NCBI GenBank assembly: GCA_013042125.1
Contig: JABDQS010000049.1
Location: forward strand, 1-7,723
Reading direction: 5' to 3'
Origin: Eudoraea sp.
Lineage (GTDB): Bacteria > Bacteroidota > Bacteroidia > Flavobacteriales > Flavobacteriaceae
Length of the DNA: 7,723 bases
The position numbers were made by a program, and so were the translations under genes. Each line of letters begins with the position of its first letter. Position 1 is the stretch's first letter. Positions 1-5,290 of the stretch are shown piece by piece. The notes under the pieces are model-generated. The model made no database searches. It saw only the letters and a list, made by a program, of their open reading frames with translations, and was not told the DNA's origin.

Positions 1-171
1 GATGAGGATCATACGGTCATCAATGCTTTTGGAGTATGGGGCCCGAAGAAATTTATGGGGAAAGAATATGATGGGATCCACAGAACTACTTTTATTGTTG
101 GTGGCGACGGGACTGTAGAAAAGGTAATTGATAAAGTGAAAACAAAGGATCATGCCGCTCAGATCCTATAA
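1..171 (+). CDS. bcp: Thiol peroxidase Bcp/PrxQ, C-terminal part
   Basis: This is the 3' end of a gene whose start lies left of the window: frame 1 is open from base 1 to TAA at 169-171, giving 56 residues. The peptide contains 'FGVWGPKKFMGKEYDG', then 'RTTFIV' and 'GDGTVEKVIDKVK', and ends 'HAAQIL'. This matches the C-terminal third of Bcp/PrxQ peroxiredoxins, where a 'WGEKKMYGK..G..RSTF(L/I)I' segment is followed by a 'G.I.KV..KVK...H...IL' tail. The family is a cytoplasmic thioredoxin-dependent peroxidase that reduces H2O2 and organic hydroperoxides. The peroxidatic and resolving cysteines would lie in the missing N-terminal part, so activity cannot be judged here. The gene converges on the gene at 220-1677 and ends at a hairpin terminator. 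Confidence 0.85.
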   Translation, partial: DEDHTVINAFGVWGPKKFMGKEYDGIHRTTFIVGGDGTVEKVIDKVKTKDHAAQIL

Positions 172-187
172 GTAAAAGGTTACTATA

Positions 188-221
188 AAAAAAAGCGCTG
201 ACATCAATCAGGGCTTTTTTT
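188..221. terminator. Bidirectional intrinsic terminator
   Basis: An inverted repeat pairs 188-201 (A-run, then GCGCTGA) with 208-221 (TCAGGGC, then T-run) around a 6-nt loop (CATCAA), with a single G-G mismatch in the stem. The A-tract on one side and T-tract on the other mean it can end transcripts from both directions. It lies between the convergent peroxiredoxin gene (stop at 171) and the minus-strand gene whose TAA occupies 220-222, so the hairpin starts essentially at that stop codon. Confidence 0.8.
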
Positions 222-1677
222 AGGCTTCTTCTTTTTCAGCTATCGCGTGTTTGCTGAATAGCTTTTTCTTCTTGATGATATCGGCAACACCTTCAGGAAG
301 CATTTCCTCCCAACCATCTTCACCACTTGTGATCTTTTTAAGGACATCTCTTGAGAATATATCCATTATTTCCGTATCATAGTCAATGATGTCCATTACT
401 TTACCATTGTATTTAAAGAACTTGTAAAGTTCCTTCATCCTGGGGTGTACCTTAATATTATTACTGGTCATGATCTGTCCAGTCTCAGGATTTTTCATAG
501 GGTAGAGGTATACCTTAAGATCTTTGAAGAAAAGTTTTCCAAATGCTTCCAGAATACCACCACTTAGGTGCCTGTAGTATTTTTCGTCGAAGATTTCCAC
601 CAAATTATTCACCCCCATTGTAAGGCCAAGCCTCGCCTTGGTAAAGTTTCCAAGGTATTCAACAAGCTTGTAGTATTCCTGAAACTTGGAGATTAGTACT
701 GTATGACCAAGAGAGCATAATAATTCTGCTCTGTCCATAAAGTCCTGCTCATCTATTTCTCCGGACGCCCTCAAATTGGAAAGGGTTATTTCGAACATTA
801 CTACGGTATTTTCCTCTTCTACCGTTTGTTCCCTAATGAAAATGTCATAAGATTTCTGAAACATGTCCATATTTACCTTGGTAACCGGTCTGAAGCTACC
901 GCGCAGGGCCAGGATGTTCTTCTTATATAGAACAGCAGCCGGTAAGAGGTTGTTTCCATCAGGACCGAACATTACGGCATCGGTCATATCATTCCTGATC
1001 AACTGCAGGCTCATCAAACGGTTATCCACATTCTTAAAATTAGGACCGTTAAAATTTACCATATCGATCTCTACCGTATCCGTGTCCAGGTGATCGTAGA
1101 GGTATTTTAAGAGTTTTCTTGGTTTATTGTACTTGTAAAAGGCGCCGTATATAAGATTTACACCAACAATACCCAATGTTTCCTGTTGTAAACGCGCTTC
1201 ATTTTGTTTGAACCGCAGGTGTAATATTATTTCGTCGTATTCCTTTTGATTGGGATCCAATTGGAACATGATCCCAACCCATCCATGACCTTTGTAACGT
1301 TTTGAAAAATCTATGGTAGCCACCGTGTTAGCATAGGTAAAGAAGAGTCGGTCCGGATGATCATCCCTGGTGATACGCTCTTCCATCAAATTCATTTCAT
1401 GGCTAAGCATCTTTTCCAACCGACTTTGAGTAACGTATCTCCCGTCCTTTTCTATACCGTAAATGGCATCACTAAACTTTTTGTCATAAGCACTCATTGC
1501 CTTCGCAATGGTACCGGAGGCCCCACCAGATCTAAAAAAGTGCCTGGCAGTCTCTTGTCCCGCGCCTATTTCTGCGAAGGTTCCGTAAATAACCGGGTTA
1601 AGATTTATGCGGAGAGTTTTGGCCTTAATGGAAGGGATGTTTTCAAATGCAGGATCTTGATTTAAAACTGAAGCCAT
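220..1677 (-). CDS. Conserved soluble protein of unknown function, 485 aa
   Basis: The start is ATG at 1675-1677 and the stop is TAA at 220-222. I recognise the protein as a broadly conserved bacterial family but cannot assign a function. From memory, database names for such proteins are inconsistent (TonB-dependent receptor, nicotinate-nucleotide adenylyltransferase), and neither fits what is visible. There is no signal peptide, no beta-barrel pattern, and no obvious HxGH nucleotidyltransferase motif near the N-terminus. The clearest conserved blocks are N-terminal: 'YGTFAEIGAGQETARHFF' at residues 31-48 and 'GGASGTIAKAMSAYDKKFSD' at 51-70. They are followed by a long mixed alpha/beta region with no convincing membrane segment and a charged, lysine-rich C-terminus (about 465-485). 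The Gly-rich blocks could bind a phosphate or nucleotide, but that is inference. The gene appears monocistronic: its own promoter-like sequence lies upstream and a terminator follows directly. Confidence 0.9.
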   Translation of the reverse strand: MASVLNQDPAFENIPSIKAKTLRINLNPVIYGTFAEIGAGQETARHFFRSGGASGTIAKAMSAYDKKFSDAIYGIEKDGRYVTQSRLEKMLSHEMNLMEERITRDDHPDRLFFTYANTVATIDFSKRYKGHGWVGIMFQLDPNQKEYDEIILHLRFKQNEARLQQETLGIVGVNLIYGAFYKYNKPRKLLKYLYDHLDTDTVEIDMVNFNGPNFKNVDNRLMSLQLIRNDMTDAVMFGPDGNNLLPAAVLYKKNILALRGSFRPVTKVNMDMFQKSYDIFIREQTVEEENTVVMFEITLSNLRASGEIDEQDFMDRAELLCSLGHTVLISKFQEYYKLVEYLGNFTKARLGLTMGVNNLVEIFDEKYYRHLSGGILEAFGKLFFKDLKVYLYPMKNPETGQIMTSNNIKVHPRMKELYKFFKYNGKVMDIIDYDTEIMDIFSRDVLKKITSGEDGWEEMLPEGVADIIKKKKLFSKHAIAEKEEA

Positions 1678-1697
1678 TCAATAGGATTAACGGTAAA

Positions 1698-1728
1698 CAA
1701 AGTTACTAAGAATGGGCAATCTTTTAAA
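1698..1728 (-). promoter_or_regulatory. Bacteroidetes-type promoter for the 485-aa protein gene
   Basis: Read on the minus strand, TAACTTTG (1698-1705) is an exact match to the Bacteroidetes -7 consensus TAnnTTTG. Nineteen bases upstream is TTTA (1725-1728), one mismatch from the -33 TTTG element. Transcription would start near 1690, leaving a leader of roughly a dozen bases before the ATG at 1677. The call rests on consensus matching only. Confidence 0.5.
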
Positions 1729-1739
1729 TAAATAAGTCA

Positions 1740-1747
1740 TAAATTTG
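1740..1747 (+). promoter_or_regulatory. Candidate -7 box for the MBL hydrolase operon
   Basis: TAAATTTG matches the Bacteroidetes -7 consensus TAnnTTTG exactly, on the plus strand. I do not see a good TTTG element 18-21 bases upstream, so the match is incomplete. If it is used, transcription would begin near 1753-1755. That places the TTG codon at 1745 upstream of the transcript and favours initiation at TTG 1766. Confidence 0.35.
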
Positions 1748-1765
1748 AATAAAATAGATGAGCTG

Positions 1766-2536
1766 TTGAAATTGACTTTTTTGGGAACAGGAACCTCGCA
1801 GGGAATCCCGGTTATTGGGAGTACTCATCCGGTGTGCCTGAGTAAAGATCCAAAGGACAAAAGACTACGCGTTTCAGTTCTTATTTCCTGGGACAATTTT
1901 AATTATGTGATCGATTGCGGACCCGATTTCAGGCAACAAATGTTACGACATAAGGTGGCCAAACTAGATGGAGTTCTGTTCACCCATGAACATTCAGACC
2001 ACACTGCGGGGATAGATGATATTCGACCCTTCTTTTTTCGTCAGGGAGATATCCCCATTTATGCCCATCAAAGGGTAATTGATTCCTTGAAGATCAGGTT
2101 CGATTATATCTTCTCTGAAAACAACCGATATCCGGGAGCACCCGGTGTGAAAGTTAATATTGTGGAAAATGATCAACCATTTCAGGTTGGGAATTTACAT
2201 GCCCATCCTGTTGAAGCTTATCACAATCGTTTACAAGTTTTCGGATACCGCATAAAAGACATGGCATATCTTACGGATGTTAAATCAATCAGTGATAAAG
2301 AAATTGATAAGATAAAAGGTGTTAAAGTGTTATGTGTAAATGCATTACGTATAGATGCACATCATTCACATTTTAATCTTGAGGAGGCATTGGCCTTTGT
2401 TAAAAAGGTACAACCGGAAAGAGCTTATTTTACCCATATCAGTCATTATATGGGGTTTCATGAAGAGGTGGAAAAGTCACTTCCTGAGAATGTATATCTG
2501 GCCTACGATAATTTAATTGTAACTATAGACGAATGA
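1766..2536 (+). CDS. PhnP-like MBL-fold metal-dependent hydrolase
   Basis: A metallo-beta-lactamase-fold hydrolase of the PhnP (phosphoribosyl cyclic phosphate phosphodiesterase)-like group. The substrate here is unknown; no phn genes are nearby. With the chosen start it has 256 residues: 'TFLGTGTSQGIPVIG' at 4-18, the metal motif THEHSDH at 73-79 (His74, His76, Asp78, His79), His153, Asp171 in 'YLTD', His200/His202 in 'HHSHFNLEEAL', and His224/His227 in 'THISHYMG'. A two-metal active site therefore looks intact. The frame has no ATG or GTG between the upstream stop (TAA 1733-1735) and the essential GTGTSQG motif; the possible starts are TTG 1745 and TTG 1766. I chose 1766 because it gives MKLTFLGTGTSQG, the usual family N-terminus; starting at 1745 would add 7 residues. 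The CxCxxC structural zinc motif of PhnP reads S-T-H-P-V-C here. The gene overlaps the next one by ATGA at 2533-2536. Confidence 0.9.
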   Translation: MKLTFLGTGTSQGIPVIGSTHPVCLSKDPKDKRLRVSVLISWDNFNYVIDCGPDFRQQMLRHKVAKLDGVLFTHEHSDHTAGIDDIRPFFFRQGDIPIYAHQRVIDSLKIRFDYIFSENNRYPGAPGVKVNIVENDQPFQVGNLHAHPVEAYHNRLQVFGYRIKDMAYLTDVKSISDKEIDKIKGVKVLCVNALRIDAHHSHFNLEEALAFVKKVQPERAYFTHISHYMGFHEEVEKSLPENVYLAYDNLIVTIDE

Positions 2537-3027
2537 AAACTAGGATATTTTTGTATTTATTTATTTTCTCTTCTTTGATAGCACTTTACCTATATGTGAG
2601 TGGTGCAAAAAGAGTAGCTGCCGGTGATGAAAAGAATACAGAATTGAAGCTCACCATAGAACAATTAGAGGATTCCGTCAGAACCACCCAACTTAAAGTG
2701 CTGGACCTTCAGTATTTTTCGTTGGAAAACAATGACGATGCCCTTGTTTATTACGATCATCTATCACTTGAAGATCCTGCCCGGTATATAGCAGATAAAT
2801 TATTGGAGACCAATGAAACAGAAGGAGATAATCCTTTAATTCCATACGAAGGCATGGAAAATGATTTCAAGATCAATAAGATCAAGGTTTTAAATCACAA
2901 ATGGATCATAGCAGACTATTCTGATGGTAAATACTGGGGAGAACTATTTATCCAATATGAGTTGAAGGATAATTTGTCTATTGATTTTTCGCTGGCAGAT
3001 TATTTGTTATATACCCGAAGCAACTAA
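2533..3027 (+). CDS. Membrane-anchored hypothetical protein with short coiled coil
   Basis: The protein has 164 residues and its ATG overlaps the stop of the MBL hydrolase (ATGA), so the two genes are very likely co-transcribed and translationally coupled. An N-terminal hydrophobic stretch at about residues 5-23 with a Lys/Arg pair in front looks like an uncleaved signal anchor; no lipobox cysteine is seen. Residues about 34-60 form a charged heptad-like helix that may be a short coiled coil. After that comes an acidic domain (about 60-164) with 'YWGELFIQYEL' and 'LADYLLYTRSN' near the end, probably periplasmic and mixed alpha/beta. The arrangement resembles small flavobacterial proteins with a membrane anchor and a conserved C-terminal domain, sometimes labelled simply 'hydrolase'. 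I see no catalytic motif supporting that label. Function is unknown. Confidence 0.85.
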   Translation: MKTRIFLYLFIFSSLIALYLYVSGAKRVAAGDEKNTELKLTIEQLEDSVRTTQLKVLDLQYFSLENNDDALVYYDHLSLEDPARYIADKLLETNETEGDNPLIPYEGMENDFKINKIKVLNHKWIIADYSDGKYWGELFIQYELKDNLSIDFSLADYLLYTRSN

Positions 3028-3683
3028 ATATGGCTTTTTAACCATGCGTTCATCGCATAGAAATTTTCTCGAGACACCCCATGTCCTGTTGGAAATTCTT
3101 CAAAGGTGAAATCTACGCCCAATTTTTCCAAGAAAGGGGGCGTTCTCTGGGCCCATGAGAAAGGGATAACAGGATCTATTTTACCGTGGGAGATATACAT
3201 CTTAAGATGACTGTGATCCTTCTCTTTATACGATTCCACCAGCGTATTCTCATCTATGTAACCACTGAGACCTATTACATTACGCACCATTTCCGGATAT
3301 GTAAGCGCAACAGCAAGACTAAGTACGGTGCCCTGGCTAAATCCTAATAGCGATATCTTATCAGTATCTAAATGGTAAGCTTCTATTGCTTCACGGATAA
3401 AGGTCACCATTCTACCTACAGATTCCTTTGCCTGCTCTACATCGCTCCATTTACCAAAATTAGCATCAAAATTAATGGCATACCACGCATAACCATAAGG
3501 GTGCATTGGGTAAGGTGCCCTCACAGAAATAACGCATAATTCAGGTGGCAGTTCAGGCGCAAAAGAAAATAGATCTTCTTCATTGCTGCCATAGCCATGA
3601 AATAAAAAGAGGGCAGCTGCTTTATTGGATTCTACTTTTGGAGGACGAACAAGGTGCTCAAGAGATAAGGGGAGGGTAGTCAT
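3024..3683 (-). CDS. Alpha/beta-hydrolase, carboxylesterase/phospholipase family
   Basis: A 219-residue serine hydrolase of the Abhydrolase_2 group (small cytosolic carboxylesterases and lysophospholipase-like enzymes), full length for the family. The oxyanion-side motif 'FLFHGYGSNEEDL' is at residues 26-38. The nucleophile elbow GFSQG carries Ser116, Asp170 lies in 'HGKIDPVIP', and His201 lies in 'PTGHGVS'; the triad is complete. There is no signal peptide, so it should act in the cytoplasm on short-chain or acyl esters. The true substrate cannot be read from sequence. It is the last gene of the leftward operon, its ATG following the stop of the preceding gene after one base (3684). Its TAG (3024-3026) overlaps the TAA (3025-3027) of the convergent gene, leaving no room for a terminator between them. 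Confidence 0.92.
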   Translation of the reverse strand: MTTLPLSLEHLVRPPKVESNKAAALFLFHGYGSNEEDLFSFAPELPPELCVISVRAPYPMHPYGYAWYAINFDANFGKWSDVEQAKESVGRMVTFIREAIEAYHLDTDKISLLGFSQGTVLSLAVALTYPEMVRNVIGLSGYIDENTLVESYKEKDHSHLKMYISHGKIDPVIPFSWAQRTPPFLEKLGVDFTFEEFPTGHGVSRENFYAMNAWLKSHI

Positions 3684-3684
3684 G

Positions 3685-4014
3685 TTATTGAATAAAAGTG
3701 AACCATTTCTGAAAGTAGGGACTTATAACGGGCATAGGGTTCAATTTGCCGCTTATAGCGCCTAAAAATCCATAGAACCACATCACAAAGTAAAAAATAT
3801 AAAGAGCCATCCAGGCGTATTTTGAGAACCAGACGCTGAGGAATAGCGCACAACCCAGAAAAACCAAATGCAGTCCAAAAGCCTGCCTGGTGTGGTATCT
3901 AGCAAAGGCATTCTTTGGTTCCGAGTTCATAGACATGGCAATCAAGGCCCCAACGATAGTTATATAGGATGTTATTGCTGCTGCCTTTCCTTCCTTGATC
4001 TCTTGTGTGTTCAT
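3685..4014 (-). CDS. Small Tic20/DUF4870-like integral membrane protein
   Basis: The protein has 109 residues from ATG 4012-4014. The hydrophobic segments suggest three to four membrane helices: about residues 15-28 ('SYITIVGALIAMSM'), 46-64 ('FGLHLVFLGCALFLSVWF') and 68-89 ('WMALYIFYFVMWFYGFLGAI'). 'EGKAAAITSYITIVGALIA' and the following 'NAFARYHTRQAFGL' resemble the small Bacteroidetes proteins annotated as Tic20-like 'import component' or DUF4870; the function in bacteria is unknown. An in-frame ATG at 4054-4056 would add 14 polar residues and overlap the upstream gene by 23 bases. I prefer the internal start because it gives the family-like 'MNTQEIKEGK' N-terminus and a clean 19-base gap. 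The gene sits in the leftward operon between the dihydroorotase-like and esterase genes. Confidence 0.75.
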   Translation of the reverse strand: MNTQEIKEGKAAAITSYITIVGALIAMSMNSEPKNAFARYHTRQAFGLHLVFLGCALFLSVWFSKYAWMALYIFYFVMWFYGFLGAISGKLNPMPVISPYFQKWFTFIQ

Positions 4015-4033
4015 CCCAGTATTTCTTATTTCT

Positions 4034-5290
4034 TTAAGCCAAAAGTAATTGGTCATTTACAATAACACCATAAACACTTCCTTTTCCTTTCTGACCAATG
4101 AACATGCTGTTTTTTGAGGTTGATTGAAGGTCTTCTTTCTTGATTTCCTTCTTCCCCTCAGGGGTAAAAAGGCTTAAGTTGGCGGTCTGCCCTTCTTTTA
4201 TAGAAACAGGCGTTAGACCAAATCGTTCTCTTCCCTTGGTAAGGAACCTGATAGAAGTTTCCGTATCAAAAATTGAATTTAGAATTCCGAAAGCCGATTC
4301 GAGACCTATGGACCCAAAGGCTGCATGATCGAACTCTACGCGTTTTTCTTCAATATCCATAGGGAGATGATCTGTGGTGACCATATCGATAACCCCGCTC
4401 TTTAATCCTTTTTTTAAAGCTTCTGCATCCTTTTTTGTGCGAAGCGGGGGCAATACCTTATAATTGGTTTCAAATTCATCCAGGACTTCGTCCGTGAAGT
4501 AAAGGTTGTGAAGGGCTACACTGCAGCTCACATCTAATCCTTTCTTCTTGGCTTCGGCGATCAGGTTCACTGCATTGGCTGTAGAAATGGTTGGGATATG
4601 GAGTTTACCTCCGGTGTATTCCAGTATAAACAGATCGCGTGCTATCTGGATCTCTTCGGAAAAAGAAGGGATTCCTTTTAATCCGAGTTTTGTTGACATA
4701 CCTCCTTCATTCACCATTCCTTTAGCTGCAATAGACAGATCCATAGGGTAGGAGAGTACCAAACCATCAAATCCTTGTGCATATTGCAAGGCTATCTTTA
4801 ATAAGTTGGAGTTCATTACCGGCCTTTTAAAGTCGTAAAATGCTACAGCACCAGCATTCTTCATATCGTATAGCTCAGCAAGATCTATACCTGCGCTTTG
4901 CATAGTAAGAGCCCCCATAGGATGTACTCTTGCCCCTTTGTCACCTGCAGTTTTCTTTAAAAAAACCACATCTCCACTCGTATCGGGTATTGGTTTGGTA
5001 TTGGGGTTTAATACGATATCTGTAAAACCACTGTGGGCAGCGATCTTAATTCCATTTGCAAGTGTTTCACGTTCTTCATATCCCGGTTCTCCAAAACTTA
5101 CGCTACAATCTATCCAACCTTTAGATACATAAAGGTTAGGAAAGCTTATTACTCTGGTCCTGGCATCTGCTTTTATGGAAGCAGCGATCTTTTCAATTTT
5201 CCCATTTCTGATCCATAAATCTCGTACTTTTTGATGCAATCCACGGTTGTCTTCGTCGAGGATAGTTGCTGATTTAAGCAGTATGTTCAT
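4034..5290 (-). CDS. Dihydroorotase-like protein lacking metal-ligand histidines
   Basis: The protein has 418 residues from ATG 5288-5290, and along its whole length it follows the type I dihydroorotase/amidohydrolase pattern. It has an N-terminal beta domain with 'ILLKSATILD', 'GWIDCSVSFGEPGYEERET' at 58-76, 'NPNTKP' at 95-100, 'AVAFYDFKRPV' at 148-158, 'HIPTIST' at 231-237, 'ALHNLYFTDE' at 259-268 and 'TTDHLPMDIEEK' at 305-316. Key catalytic residues are missing. The HxH pair is Ser63/Ser65, the substrate-binding Arg of 'FREPG' is Gly67, and the HCED-type His is Tyr181. The His of HxxHVST is Thr234 and the His of 'DHAPH' is Met311. Asp153 and Asp307 remain. Ring opening or closure of dihydroorotate is therefore unlikely, and a structural role is inferred, as for the non-catalytic PyrC' that supports aspartate transcarbamoylase in Pseudomonas. 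An ATG at 5357-5359 would add 23 residues lying inside the upstream gene and is rejected. The start overlaps the vWA gene's TGA (ATGA). Confidence 0.9.
   Translation of the reverse strand: MNILLKSATILDEDNRGLHQKVRDLWIRNGKIEKIAASIKADARTRVISFPNLYVSKGWIDCSVSFGEPGYEERETLANGIKIAAHSGFTDIVLNPNTKPIPDTSGDVVFLKKTAGDKGARVHPMGALTMQSAGIDLAELYDMKNAGAVAFYDFKRPVMNSNLLKIALQYAQGFDGLVLSYPMDLSIAAKGMVNEGGMSTKLGLKGIPSFSEEIQIARDLFILEYTGGKLHIPTISTANAVNLIAEAKKKGLDVSCSVALHNLYFTDEVLDEFETNYKVLPPLRTKKDAEALKKGLKSGVIDMVTTDHLPMDIEEKRVEFDHAAFGSIGLESAFGILNSIFDTETSIRFLTKGRERFGLTPVSIKEGQTANLSLFTPEGKKEIKKEDLQSTSKNSMFIGQKGKGSVYGVIVNDQLLLA

Noticed and set aside
863..1093. Plus-strand open frame inside the 485-aa protein gene
   Set aside because: It is antisense to a long, clearly conserved coding frame, has no recognisable motif and no promoter-like sequence, and its composition is what an opposite-strand shadow produces. 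The same applies to 1357-1665 and to the plus-strand frames within 3868-5218 and 6101-6322.
1994..2176. Minus-strand open frame inside the MBL hydrolase gene
   Set aside because: It is short, antisense to the metal-binding core of a well-supported gene, and lacks recognisable features.
4015..4056. A longer start (ATG 4054-4056) for the small membrane protein
   Set aside because: It would overlap the preceding gene by 23 bases and add residues not typical of the family. The ATG at 4012-4014 follows the upstream stop by 19 bases and gives a family-like N-terminus.
4034..5290. Calling this gene catalytic pyrC
   Set aside because: The metal-ligand histidines and the substrate Arg are replaced, so the gene symbol would imply an activity the sequence does not support.
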